Positions 8,827 through 18,219 of a stretch of DNA of 64,000 nucleotides are shown here, piece after piece. The stretch is taken from the NCBI RefSeq assembly GCF_011421425.1, contig NZ_WPCW01000007.1, positions 1 to 64,000 on the forward strand, written 5' to 3'. The position numbers and the translations under genes are program-made. Source of the DNA: Streptococcus catagoni. Its GTDB lineage: Bacteria; Bacillota; Bacilli; Lactobacillales; Streptococcaceae. Position 1 is the stretch's first letter. Each line of letters opens with the position of its first letter. The notes under the pieces were generated by a model. That model ran no database searches, had not been told where the DNA came from, and was given only the letters and a program-made list of their open reading frames with translations.

Positions 8827-10005
8827 TTGACCAAAAAACGCATATTCTTATTTTTACTCTTTTTTCTCTTTATCCCTTTTTCTATTGTTCACGCTGAAGA
8901 AGCCGAAGATATCCTAACTATTACAAGAAAAGCCGGCTTTCAAGTTAATGATATTAATAAACCCAAGGCATCTATTGTAGTTGATGCCGGGAATGGGGAT
9001 ATTTTATGGCAAGATAATAGTGACGCTGTTAGAGATCCCGCCAGCATGTCAAAAATGTTCACTCTCTATCTGCTCTTTGAGGATCTTAAAAGTGGCAAGG
9101 TCTCATTAAACACTAAGGTAAAAGCAACAGAAACGGATCAAGCTATTAGTAAGATATATGAGATCAGTAACAACAATATTGTTGCTGGAGTAGACTATCC
9201 TATTTCTGACTTGATTACCATGACTGCTGTGCCATCCTCAAATGCTGCAACCATAATGATAGCCAATTACCTTTCAAATAATAATGCTTCTGCATTTATT
9301 GATCGTATTAATGACAAGGCAAAAGAGCTAGGCATGACCCATACGCATTTTTATAACGCTAGTGGTGCTGCTGCCCAAGCCTTCAAAGGTCTTTACAATC
9401 CTGAATCTTATGATAAGACAGCCCCAAATCAAACAACTGCTCGTGACTTGGCTAAATTGATTTATTCTTTTTTAAAGAAATATCCTAAAATTTTATCCTA
9501 TACTAATAAGTCTCTTGTCAAAACAATGGTTGGAACGCCTTATCAGGAAGAATTTCATTCCTATAATTATTCACTACCAGGAGATAAATTTGGACTTAAA
9601 GGTGTTGACGGACTAAAAACAGGTTCAAGTCCTAGCGGTGCTTTCAATGCCATGGTAACGGCTCAAAGAAATGGTAAGCGATTGATAACTATCGTTATGG
9701 GAGTAGGTGATTGGTCTGACCAAGATGGTGAGTTTTATCGTCATCCCTTTGTCAATGCCTTAACTGAAAAAGGCTTTGCTGATTTGAGTAAAGAAAATAA
9801 GAAAAAATACCCTAATCTTTTTGGGAAGAAAAAAACTTCCGAGAAACCAACACTTTCCGCAAAAAAATATCAGACTAAAAAACCAAAGACTATCTTACAT
9901 AAGATTGAAGCTTTCGTTGATTATTACCATAATTTAATCTTTGTTTGTTTAGCTGTTTTTATTGTTTTAGTACTTCTTTTAATGTTTTTTGCAATCGCAC
10001 ACTAA
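8827..10005 (+). CDS. dacA: D-alanyl-D-alanine carboxypeptidase (DacA/PBP3 type)
   Basis: Membrane-anchored peptidase S11 enzyme that removes the terminal D-alanine from peptidoglycan pentapeptides. All three active-site motifs are present: SxxK (SMSK), SxN (SSN) and KTG. It has an N-terminal signal peptide (ending near FSIVHA) and a C-terminal transmembrane helix (FVCLAVFIVLVLLLMFF). I start at the TTG at 8827, because AAGGAG (8814-8819) stands seven bases before it, while the ATG at 8809 has no ribosome-binding site and is nearly at the predicted transcript start. Using the ATG adds six residues. This is probably the main carboxypeptidase; the gene at 7051 is a diverged paralogue. Confidence 0.9.
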   Translation: MTKKRIFLFLLFFLFIPFSIVHAEEAEDILTITRKAGFQVNDINKPKASIVVDAGNGDILWQDNSDAVRDPASMSKMFTLYLLFEDLKSGKVSLNTKVKATETDQAISKIYEISNNNIVAGVDYPISDLITMTAVPSSNAATIMIANYLSNNNASAFIDRINDKAKELGMTHTHFYNASGAAAQAFKGLYNPESYDKTAPNQTTARDLAKLIYSFLKKYPKILSYTNKSLVKTMVGTPYQEEFHSYNYSLPGDKFGLKGVDGLKTGSSPSGAFNAMVTAQRNGKRLITIVMGVGDWSDQDGEFYRHPFVNALTEKGFADLSKENKKKYPNLFGKKKTSEKPTLSAKKYQTKKPKTILHKIEAFVDYYHNLIFVCLAVFIVLVLLLMFFAIAH

Positions 10006-10008
10006 ACT

Positions 10009-10038
10009 AAAAGGCTAGAGCTCCTGCTCTGGCCTTTT
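10009..10038 (+). terminator. Terminator of dacA
   Basis: AAAAGGCTAGAGC (10009-10021) pairs with GCTCTGGCCTTTT (10026-10038) across a four-base loop, with one G-T pair. It directly follows the dacA stop. Confidence 0.8.
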
Positions 10039-10205
10039 ACGGTCGACAAAGAGATAAGATCCCTTTATCAATTTTCAAGTCACTATTTCTCAGAAAAACG
10101 TGTAACATAAAAAATCATTGACGAACAAAGTGTAGCACTAGTCACGACTTCCTAAACTAGCAGTTCTCACTCCTCCCACTTTAAAATCATCACAATCAAA
10201 AAAGA

Positions 10206-10236
10206 GTCTGGAAACAATTTTTTCCAGACCTTTTTA
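10206..10236 (-). terminator. Terminator of the SRR adhesin pseudogene
   Basis: Nine-base stem GTCTGGAAA (10206-10214) with TTTCCAGAC (10221-10229), flanked by A and T runs, so it may serve both strands. It lies 24 bases beyond the adhesin stop codon. The 160 bases between this and the dacA terminator show nothing else. Confidence 0.75.
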
Positions 10237-10259
10237 TATAGTCATCCAAAAATGAAGAA

Positions 10260-11598
10260 TTATTTCTCATCTTCTTCTCGTTTTTTGCCCGTAAGACCTA
10301 AGGCCGCTAATAGAGCTAAATGAGCTGAGTCATAAAGACCAAACTGATCACTAGCACCGGTATTTGGTAAAAGAGAGGGCTTTCTTGCTCCAGCAGAGCT
10401 AACCTGACTGTGCATCACCGATGAAACCCTTATTTCTGATTGGGAAAAACTAGAATTTTGTGATTCAGTAGAAGCCGAATCACTGATAGAGTTCGATAAG
10501 GGTAGTGAATTCGAAAAACGACTTGCTTCAGAGACTGACTCTGAAGCACTGTCTGACATACTTTCTGAGACACTGCTGCTTACTGAAACACTTGCTGATG
10601 TACTCAAACTATCTGATGTGCTTTATGAACTTGACACACTGGCACTGGCTGACGTACTCAAAGAAGTCGACGTACTGGTTGAGGTGGAGGCCGAGGTTGA
10701 AGCTGACCTTGAGACACTGTATTACTATAGATAAGATATTCCGTTTTAGGAGCTGTTGCGGCTAAGGTTTTGACCAAGAAGGTTTTTCTTGTGGATCTTA
10801 AACCAATACTTGTAGGAGTACTTTGATTATCAACAGAAACATATTTTGAAGATGCCGGTATAGCTGAGCTGCTAATGCCATTACTTGTTAAAGAAGATGT
10901 CGTTACCTTATCACTAGTGATAGTCGTCAGAGAAGATGACTGGCTTGTACTTTCAGAATTGAGTGGCCTATTAGACGATATATTGGTTGATTACCCCCCT
11001 GTCACTTGTGTCGAAGCTGACGTAGAAGTTGAAGCCAAAGATTGGCTGGTTGAGGCCTGACTTGTCATAGATTTCTCAGTGAGACTGATTGTTTCCTTAG
11101 CTGACTTACTGCTACTGTCACTCATTGACAGTTTTGTTGATAAGGATTGCGATTCTACTAAAGACCTTGATTGGTTTTGAGAAATGGCTTCACTAACTGA
11201 TAGACTATTTGAAATAAGGATACTAGTTGACTCTGAACGTGTATCAGATGCACTTGCACTTGGGCTAGATGAATCTGCACCAGTTAGGATCAAATCAGCA
11301 TTAGAGGCTACTGGTAAATTCTCATTAACTTCCTGAGCTTGTCCCTTGTCCCCCCGACAGCAAGACCACCAAATAAAGGTCCTGCTCCTATCAGTTCTTT
11401 TAATAGTCGATTTTCAGGGCATACAAAATCCTTGGTATCTTGATACATTTGTTCTTCTGCTTTCCCGCCTTTAAACAAGCGTGCCAAACCAAATAAAGCT
11501 AAGATCGTCTTGATCCAATTTTTCCCTGACTTGTGCAATTTTACACCATACTTATTTTCGAACACCAAAAAATCCGAATCAAAGCGACTCTTTTTCAT
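10260..11598 (-). pseudogene. Broken serine-rich-repeat (SRR) glycoprotein adhesin, LPXTG-anchored
   Basis: Remnant of the surface adhesin normally exported by the accessory Sec system. The first segment (11308-11598) has a long signal peptide with KSGKNW, FGLARLFKGG and the glycine-rich core IGAGPLFGGLAVGG, as in GspB-like proteins. At a run of six G (11350-11355) the frame must shift by one missing base to continue as DKGQAQEVNENLP and a first serine-rich repeat. That frame has an in-frame TAA at 10991-10993, continues open to about 10715, and needs another one-base shift to enter a second serine-rich repeat, which has an in-frame TAA at 10623-10625. The C-terminus has LPNTG, a hydrophobic helix and a charged tail (KKREEDEK). 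Between the two repeats only about 45 residues remain, so the ligand-binding region seems deleted. Confidence 0.85.
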
Positions 11599-11682
11599 AT
11601 TCATTTCCTCTCTCTTAACCCCATAAGCAGAATAGTCTTAAATAGATTGACCATTCTAATTAATTGTCCATAGGTTATTTTA

Positions 11683-11712
11683 ATTATATGAATAAAAAAA
11701 ATAAATTGCCAA
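11683..11712 (-). promoter_or_regulatory. Promoter of the SRR adhesin pseudogene
   Basis: TTGGCA (11707-11712), 18-base spacer, TATAAT (11683-11688) on the minus strand. It lies between the operon terminator at 11724-11753 and the adhesin start, so the adhesin had its own promoter. AGAGAGG stands about eight bases before the ATG at 11598, which favours that start over the ATG at 11604. Confidence 0.6.
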
Positions 11713-11723
11713 TCAATTCTCAA

Positions 11724-11753
11724 AAAAACATTGCAATGATTAACAATGTTTTT
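11724..11753 (-). terminator. Terminator at the end of the accessory Sec operon
   Basis: AAAAACATTG (11724-11733) pairs with CAATGTTTTT (11744-11753) with runs of A and T on both sides. It follows the small gene at 11766 by 12 bases. Confidence 0.75.
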
Positions 11754-11765
11754 TCAGGCAAATTT

Positions 11766-11954
11766 TTAAAAAATTCTAAAAAGTGTATTTAACAATCCAG
11801 CAAGAAGACTAATGATAATAATAGCTCCCAACCAGAAATAAACTGGGCTTTTATTGCTGTTTTTACGGCTTTTTTTTGGTAATTTAACCCTTGTTTTCTC
11901 TAACCTTTTTTCTATATCTTCATCTAAAAAAGAGAAATCATTTTTTTTAGACAT
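11766..11954 (-). CDS. Small C-terminal membrane protein of the accessory Sec operon (Asp4/SecE-like candidate)
   Basis: A 62-residue protein with a charged N-terminal half rich in lysine (KKSRKNSNKS) and one C-terminal transmembrane helix (VYFWLGAIIIISLLAGLL). In streptococcal accessory Sec operons the position after gtfB is occupied by asp4 and asp5, small proteins likened to SecE and SecG; the SecE-like topology here fits Asp4. The ATG at 11954 follows GGGAGGTGATT by a good distance and overlaps the end of gtfB. No separate Asp5 was found. The assignment is from position, size and topology, since the sequence is too short for a sure family call. Confidence 0.6.
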   Translation of the reverse strand: MSKKNDFSFLDEDIEKRLEKTRVKLPKKSRKNSNKSPVYFWLGAIIIISLLAGLLNTLFRIF

Positions 11955-13275
11955 GTCCAATCACCTCCCGATAATCTTCTTCACTTATATGGTTAGCAGC
12001 CTTGAGTTGCTTGTCTACCATCTGATCAAAGACAGTCTGATCTTTAATTTTTTTGATAATTCTAATCATTTGATCAACTTGATTATCACTAAAACAATTT
12101 TCTCTTAAAATGTATTTTGCATTGTGACAAGTATTATCAAATGTCAGAATAGGCATACAGGCTTCAAAAGCCCTTCTTGTCCCATCTAGTATTTCATTAC
12201 CGTGGTTAATATCTAAGTATAAGGAGTTTTGTTGCCAAAGTTCTCTCAGCGTTTTTTGATTGACATTAGGATACAGAAGAACATTGTCCCTTTGCCCTAG
12301 TTCTTGTAACTTTGGTGACATTTCTGTTAGGGCGGCAATATGAAAATCGAACTCACTTAAGTGACTTGTTAGCTCCTCAATTCCCTCAATCTGGTCACTA
12401 TTTGTAAGTATTAAAGCCTTATTATTAGCAGTTTTTCTATCTTTTATGGGATAGAGATAGCCCAGCTGTTGGACCTGAGGATTAGCATGACCCCCATTTA
12501 GAATCAGAAAATCCTGGTAGTCCTTTGGATCCGGAATAATGATTTTTTGGCTCCGAGCAGTTTGCCCATTGATAATAATCTGCATATTCCCAGGAATAGC
12601 CCCATGAAAATGTTCCTGCCAAACCAGGATATCTTTACCAGGTTTTTTGAGGTTATGGCTAATTTGGAAAGGAAGGGCCAAGCTATTATAGATAATAGTG
12701 TCTAAGTTATAGTCTTTTTCTTCTAAAAAATAGAAAATGAAATCAAGCTTATTTTTAAAAATAAAGATCTGATTTTTATGATTAAGGATAATATCTCCAG
12801 TCACAAAGTTTTCAACAATTTTTTCTCTGCCAGACTGATCATAGTAGGTTTTTAAGACTTCTTCTTGATTCTTATTGTAAACACTCTGCGCATAGAGACG
12901 ACCGTGTTTGTTATAAAATTCAACCAGTCTAACCTTGGCATCCTTGTCTAGCCATTCTACAGCCCTAATCAACCTTTTATGAGTGGGTTCTGCATAAAAA
13001 ATATTAGCCTTTTTTCTTTCCTGATCAAAGATCTCCCCATTATGATTGCTTGATTTGATTTCCCAGTAACGAGGCACCTTAACTTGGTTAAAGAATTTAG
13101 CTGGCTTGTCTGAAATCACGTCATCACCTGTGAAATAAGCATAAGGCGTGGTAAGAGAATCTGGTAAAAAACCTGTTTCATTTAGGATGACCGTAGGATG
13201 CTTATAGGCAGACATGACTAAGGAATAATGTAAATCCTGTGTTAATTGATCATAGTTATCAAAAATATTAAGCAT
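11947..13275 (-). CDS. gtfB: Accessory Sec glycosylation chaperone GtfB
   Basis: The non-catalytic partner of GtfA. In the characterised systems GtfA and GtfB form a complex that adds the first N-acetylglucosamine to serine and threonine of the SRR adhesin in the cytoplasm; GtfB binds the acceptor. It is 442 residues long, lacks the EX7E motif that GtfA has, and ends in a glycosyltransferase-like C-terminal domain (ILDGTRRAFEACMPILTFDN). Its start overlaps the gtfA stop by 8 bases. The gene looks intact although the adhesin next to it is broken. Confidence 0.9.
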   Translation of the reverse strand: MLNIFDNYDQLTQDLHYSLVMSAYKHPTVILNETGFLPDSLTTPYAYFTGDDVISDKPAKFFNQVKVPRYWEIKSSNHNGEIFDQERKKANIFYAEPTHKRLIRAVEWLDKDAKVRLVEFYNKHGRLYAQSVYNKNQEEVLKTYYDQSGREKIVENFVTGDIILNHKNQIFIFKNKLDFIFYFLEEKDYNLDTIIYNSLALPFQISHNLKKPGKDILVWQEHFHGAIPGNMQIIINGQTARSQKIIIPDPKDYQDFLILNGGHANPQVQQLGYLYPIKDRKTANNKALILTNSDQIEGIEELTSHLSEFDFHIAALTEMSPKLQELGQRDNVLLYPNVNQKTLRELWQQNSLYLDINHGNEILDGTRRAFEACMPILTFDNTCHNAKYILRENCFSDNQVDQMIRIIKKIKDQTVFDQMVDKQLKAANHISEEDYREVIGHV

Positions 13276-14776
13276 GTGAAACCTCCTCTAACAGTGATTT
13301 CCAACTCTGGGCTACTTTTTGACTTAAAAAATGCTCTGCTATTTTGTAGGAATATTCTTGCCAGTCTTCAATGTCAAAGTCTTCATACATTCTAATGATA
13401 GCTCTTGAAAACTGTTTAACAATTACATCAACTTGGTCAGAAGGCATCTTTGGAATTAAGAGGCCATTTTTTTCATTTTCTACAAAGCTTATATTGCCAT
13501 AAGGTACGCCAAAGCCAATAATTGGTAAGCCAGAGCCAACTGCTTCCATCAGTGTTAAGCCAAAACCTTCACTGGTTGAGCCTGCAATGTAAGCAGAATA
13601 GTTCTGATAAAGGTCTGTTAAATCAGCATGCCCCATTAAAGTAATATAGCCTTCTGCTTGATTTTTCTCAATTAATTCCTTTAATTTTTGCTCTTCTCCA
13701 CCCTTACCATAAATAGCTAAGCTTAAATCAGGAATGACCTTATGAGCTTCAATAACTGCTAAGATAAGCCAGTCGATATGTTTTTCACTGGCTAAGCGTG
13801 AAGCCGTAATCAAGGAGTAGGGCTTTCTTGCCTTTTCAGGTCTTCTCAGTTTATCTAAGGAACCAACAGGAATAGTGACAATCTTAGGACTAATCCCTTG
13901 AAACTTCTGAAATTGTTGGGCTAGGGTCTTTGTTTGCGCCTCAGTTGAACAGATAAAAAAATCAACCTCATTAGCATGTGTAAACTCATATTCATAATAA
14001 TTGTTCCACAAAATATGATGCTCTGTTACAGCATTTTCACTGTAGTGCTCGGCATGAACCACACTGCCAATTTTTGCTTGCCCCTTTTCTTCCATCAGCG
14101 ACTGACCTATTTCACTTGATCGGTCAACAATGATAATATCATCTTTGGTAAAATGCAGTCGTCTCAAGAAATAAGATAGAAGGTCCCGCCTGCTGTCAAA
14201 AATCTGGTCAGGAAAACGAAAAATAGATTCCCCCTGATCAATGATTTCATCAAAGGCAGTCGTCCCATCCTCATTAAAAAATCTTCTTTGATAAAGATAA
14301 GCCATGTTATCACGAGGAGTAAAGTACTCTGAACAGTACCTTGTATAATTAAAATAGTCCTTTCTAATCAAAAAACCATTGGAAACAAATTCCGCCCTAT
14401 CAAGCAGATCTTCTCCTTCTCTCGTCAGATAACAGGTGACAAACTTCTTGCCATTGTCATAGAAGAGACGCAAAATCTTGCCATTTAACTCCTCTTTCTC
14501 AATAGGAGCAGGAATGGTTTTTTTAAGGTCTGAAATCCGATAACTCGTTTTAGACAACTTAATATCTGTAAAGTAGTGGTACATCCAGATAACTTCATGA
14601 TCTTCAAAACCAATATTGGCAGTTAAATGCTGGATATTTTCATTCAAAATCAGATCAGTAAAAATAAATTTGCTTTTTTCACCAATCATCCGTAAGAGTT
14701 TAGCTCTGTAAATTTGAGCATATTCAACGCCACTGCTGGCCCAGCCTATCCCCATATTTATATTATATAATGTCAT
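13268..14776 (-). CDS. gtfA: Accessory Sec glycosyltransferase GtfA
   Basis: Family GT4 glycosyltransferase that transfers N-acetylglucosamine to the SRR adhesin. The N-terminus YNINMGIGWASSGVEYAQ is the conserved GtfA opening, and the donor-site motif EGFGLTLME (EX7E) is present in the C-terminal half. I start at the ATG at 14776 with GGAGAG before it; the open frame extends four codons to a TTG. About 502 residues, the usual length. It lies 26 bases after secA2 and overlaps gtfB. No further glycosyltransferase genes (Gly, Nss or GtfC type) are nearby, so the local glycan pathway is minimal. Confidence 0.93.
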   Translation of the reverse strand: MTLYNINMGIGWASSGVEYAQIYRAKLLRMIGEKSKFIFTDLILNENIQHLTANIGFEDHEVIWMYHYFTDIKLSKTSYRISDLKKTIPAPIEKEELNGKILRLFYDNGKKFVTCYLTREGEDLLDRAEFVSNGFLIRKDYFNYTRYCSEYFTPRDNMAYLYQRRFFNEDGTTAFDEIIDQGESIFRFPDQIFDSRRDLLSYFLRRLHFTKDDIIIVDRSSEIGQSLMEEKGQAKIGSVVHAEHYSENAVTEHHILWNNYYEYEFTHANEVDFFICSTEAQTKTLAQQFQKFQGISPKIVTIPVGSLDKLRRPEKARKPYSLITASRLASEKHIDWLILAVIEAHKVIPDLSLAIYGKGGEEQKLKELIEKNQAEGYITLMGHADLTDLYQNYSAYIAGSTSEGFGLTLMEAVGSGLPIIGFGVPYGNISFVENEKNGLLIPKMPSDQVDVIVKQFSRAIIRMYEDFDIEDWQEYSYKIAEHFLSQKVAQSWKSLLEEVSHA

Positions 14777-14801
14777 ATTTCTCTCCAATAGTCATCGTTA
14801 C

Positions 14802-17186
14802 TTAGGCATAGTAGGCAACCAATTCCCCTTTATTATTATAAGCAAGCATGCTTAATGAAAGGTTTCGAATAATGCTATTTCTGATATTTTTTTGCAATAA
14901 GTGATAAGAATAAAGGGCCTCTTTGTGGAACTCGTAAGTTGTATTCCTTTGGGCAGACCGTCTACTACTTACCAATATCCTAAATTGTTGCAAGAAATCG
15001 ACCTGCTCAATCCAAGCCTGGTCAATAGCTTTTAAAATAGACATCCTCTGGAAGTTAACAAAGTCATCTTTTTTAGGAAACATCAGATTCTTTTTATCCA
15101 TCTCATTTAAAAAGATAGCTTTTAGTTTTTCCTTGATAGCTTGATAATCTTTTAAATCCAGATCCCCAAGGATATCAAAATGGTAGGATAAATTATCGTA
15201 AACAAAACGGTTCAGCTTTTCTTCGTCTAAATCAGGGGAAGATTCTAAGAAGTCAGAGATAACCTCATCAAAAATAGACAGCAGATCAACATCTTCTAAT
15301 TGATCTTGAGCAATCAGCCGATTACGCATGCCATAGACAAGTTCACGTTGGACTTGTATACTCTCGTCCATTTCTACAGCATTTTGTCTAGCCTCTCTAC
15401 CAGCAGAATCACTGGTTTCTTGAGCACGTTCGATCAGGCTAAGGAATTTCCTATTTCTTAATTCCTTAGGAGGATTGGCATCCATTTTGGGTAATTGTTT
15501 TTTTAAATAATTCATCAGCCAAGAAGGTCCCCACTTAATGAGTAAGGGATCTTCAAGTGATATGAAGAACTGGCTCATACCAGGGTCTCCTTGACGACCT
15601 GACCTGCCTCGCATTTGTAAGTCAATGCGTTTGCTGGACATTCTTTCAGTCCCAATCACAGCCAGACCACCTAATTCTTCAACACCTTTCCCCAACTTGA
15701 TATCTGTTCCACGGCCTGCTATGGCTGTAACCACTGTCAGATTGCCTTTTTGTCCTGCTTCCGCAATCATTTGAGCTTCTTTGGCTGTATTATAGGCATT
15801 TAAAACACTGTGGGCAATGCCTTCTTTAAGGAGCAGGTGTGAGTAAATTTCAGACATTTCAACGGTCGCTGTTACCAACAAAATAGGCTGACCTGTTTGG
15901 TGTATCTTCTTGATATAGTCCATAGAAGCCAGGATCTTTTCAGGTAGACTTGTATAAATTTTATCTGGCTGATCAATCCTCTGAATGGGACGATTGGTTG
16001 GAATTGTGATCACAGGCATCCGATAAGTCTCAATAAACTCATCATCTGCAACCTTACCAGTACCAGTCATACCACTTAATTTGGCAAAGAGCTTAAAAAG
16101 ATTTTGATAGGTTATGCTGGCCATTGCTCTTGTTTCAGGAGTTCTTTTCACTCCTTCTTTAGCTTCAATTGCCTGATGTTGTCCTGCTTGCAACTTGGTA
16201 CCCTCTAAGACACGACCACTAATGGCATCAAGCAAGATAACTTCATCATTTTCAACAATATACTCTTCTTCCCGGTGAAAAAGACAGTGGGCTTTTAAGG
16301 CTAAAACCAGATGCCTTACGATTTCTGAATATTTGGGATCAAATAAATAGTCTATACCAAAAAAGTTTTCGGCTTCAGCAATTCCCTGATTAGTCAACCA
16401 AACATTTTCCTTATCGTCATCATATTTATAGCCCACTCCTTCTTCTAAGGTCGTAATGAAGGTGTCAGCAACAGCATAATAATTTGATTGCACACGTGGT
16501 GAACCAGATATGATCAAAGGTGTTTGGGCACTATCTAGTAAGACCGAATCCACCTCATCCACAATGGCATAGTGAAAATCCCTTAAAAACTGTTTCTGCG
16601 CTGACTCTGCTAAATTTTGAATCAGATAGTCAAATCCCAGAGCATAATGGGTTGTGTAGATGATATCAGCTGCATAAATAGCTCGTTTTTCTTCCACGGT
16701 CAACTTTTGACTGGGATCTTCTGGAACACCTATGGCTACTCTTAAACCAAGCCATTGAAAGACCTTTCCCATCTCTAAACCATCACGTCCGGCAAGGTAG
16801 TCATTTGTAGTCACAAGAATGGCACCCTTACCTGAAAGAGCATTGAGATATAAAGGCATGGTTGCCGTCAAGGTCTTGCCTTCACCAGTCATCATTTCAG
16901 CAATATTACCAAAATGCAGGGCTATGCCTCCCATCACCTGCACATCATAGGGAAAAAGACCAAGGACACGGCTGTCGGCTTCTCTGACAAGAGCAAAGGC
17001 TTCTGGCAAGAGGCTATCTAGCGACTCTCCCTGAGCTAATCTATCTTTAAATTCCTGAGTTTTTTCTTTTAATTCTTTATCTCCTAGTCTTGCAAAATCA
17101 TCCTGAAAAGCATTTACTTTCTTAAGTATTTTTTCAAGGTGTTTCAAACGGATTTTGTTGATGGAGAATTTTTCTTTTAAACTCAC
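14802..17186 (-). CDS. secA2: Accessory Sec preprotein translocase ATPase SecA2
   Basis: Motor ATPase that pushes the glycosylated adhesin through SecY2. It has Walker A MTGEGKT (around residues 99-105), the DEVD Walker B (VDEVDSVLLD) and the helicase motif MRGRSGRQGDPG. It is 794 residues long and lacks the C-terminal cysteine-rich zinc motif of housekeeping SecA, as expected for SecA2. The start codon is GTG, eight bases after AAAGGAG. It sits between asp3 and gtfA. The frame is intact. Confidence 0.95.
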   Translation of the reverse strand: MSLKEKFSINKIRLKHLEKILKKVNAFQDDFARLGDKELKEKTQEFKDRLAQGESLDSLLPEAFALVREADSRVLGLFPYDVQVMGGIALHFGNIAEMMTGEGKTLTATMPLYLNALSGKGAILVTTNDYLAGRDGLEMGKVFQWLGLRVAIGVPEDPSQKLTVEEKRAIYAADIIYTTHYALGFDYLIQNLAESAQKQFLRDFHYAIVDEVDSVLLDSAQTPLIISGSPRVQSNYYAVADTFITTLEEGVGYKYDDDKENVWLTNQGIAEAENFFGIDYLFDPKYSEIVRHLVLALKAHCLFHREEEYIVENDEVILLDAISGRVLEGTKLQAGQHQAIEAKEGVKRTPETRAMASITYQNLFKLFAKLSGMTGTGKVADDEFIETYRMPVITIPTNRPIQRIDQPDKIYTSLPEKILASMDYIKKIHQTGQPILLVTATVEMSEIYSHLLLKEGIAHSVLNAYNTAKEAQMIAEAGQKGNLTVVTAIAGRGTDIKLGKGVEELGGLAVIGTERMSSKRIDLQMRGRSGRQGDPGMSQFFISLEDPLLIKWGPSWLMNYLKKQLPKMDANPPKELRNRKFLSLIERAQETSDSAGREARQNAVEMDESIQVQRELVYGMRNRLIAQDQLEDVDLLSIFDEVISDFLESSPDLDEEKLNRFVYDNLSYHFDILGDLDLKDYQAIKEKLKAIFLNEMDKKNLMFPKKDDFVNFQRMSILKAIDQAWIEQVDFLQQFRILVSSRRSAQRNTTYEFHKEALYSYHLLQKNIRNSIIRNLSLSMLAYNNKGELVAYYA

Positions 17187-17199
17187 AGATTGAACTCCT

Positions 17200-18219
17200 T
17201 TAATGATTATCTTTTACTAGTTCACTTAAGCTTGTTGATGGATCGGCCAGCGCAGCAATGAAGTCATGAGATTGGTCCCCTAACTGACTATAATAGGGCA
17301 AGTCTGCCAGCTGATATAAGAAGTCCTTGTCAGATAAGAATGACTGAAGTCTTGTATAGCCTTTTTTCATGCTGGGATTTTCTGTCACTTGCAAGCCCTC
17401 AAAGCTGACGGGCTGACTGATCAGCACATCCTTTTCACCCATGATATAGGCCAAGAAAACTGCTGCACGATTAGACCGTTCTCCATAACCAAGGAAACGT
17501 AGAGCTTTTTCCTTGCCTCTGTCTTTCATCTTCTCTATTTCCTTTTGACAATAGTCCAAAAAATCATCGCTTAAATAAGCAGAGCTATTAAGGCTAATGG
17601 TCCCAAAGATCAGGGCAGGATCTATATAATCTAGGACAGAATCAGATACTTGAAAATCAGCCGACCCGCTATCATGCTCTAAAAACATCAGAGTAAGAGG
17701 CTTAGACTGATCAAGACCATCTGACTGTCTTTCTATGACTTGATGATAATAAGGCTGAACATCTAGTCCTCTATGATCTTTTGCTTCAATCAGAAAGATA
17801 CTATCAAAAATAAAGTGATGACAGCCTGCATTGATTAGTTCGACCTGATAGGAAAAGGCTTGCGCTGGAAAGACAAAAGTGCCCGACCCCTCCTTGATGA
17901 TCTTATATTCCAAAATTTCCTCACGCCGATTAAAAAAACGCAAGCGTAAATAAGGTGGATTCTGATCCATCGTTTCTAGAGATAAGCTGATATGATAGAC
18001 TCTATTCTTAATAAGTAAGGGTAAATAAGGAATATCTCGATCAGCTTGGAAATTACTTCTTGAATGCCAGCTGTGAATAATGGTGCCAACAGGCAGATAA
18101 TCTTGTCGATAGGAGACCCTATTATCAGGCAGATAAACAATATCAGTACCATACAAATAGCTACCCTTGTGTAATTGTCCCCACGGTATCGATATACCCT
18201 TTAAAGTCAATGCTGACAT
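17200..18219 (-). CDS. asp3: Accessory Sec system protein Asp3
   Basis: Cytoplasmic accessory Sec protein that in characterised systems forms a complex with Asp1 and Asp2 and contacts SecA2 and the adhesin. The N-terminus carries the recognisable Asp3 sequence around GSYLYGTDIVYLPDNRVSYR. The protein has 339 residues. Its start overlaps the asp2 stop by one base. The family is identified from sequence pattern and from its fixed place between asp2 and secA2. Confidence 0.88.
   Translation of the reverse strand: MSALTLKGISIPWGQLHKGSYLYGTDIVYLPDNRVSYRQDYLPVGTIIHSWHSRSNFQADRDIPYLPLLIKNRVYHISLSLETMDQNPPYLRLRFFNRREEILEYKIIKEGSGTFVFPAQAFSYQVELINAGCHHFIFDSIFLIEAKDHRGLDVQPYYHQVIERQSDGLDQSKPLTLMFLEHDSGSADFQVSDSVLDYIDPALIFGTISLNSSAYLSDDFLDYCQKEIEKMKDRGKEKALRFLGYGERSNRAAVFLAYIMGEKDVLISQPVSFEGLQVTENPSMKKGYTRLQSFLSDKDFLYQLADLPYYSQLGDQSHDFIAALADPSTSLSELVKDNH

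Noticed and set aside
10505..11060. Plus-strand frames opposite the adhesin
   Set aside because: They are antisense readings of serine-rich repeat sequence.
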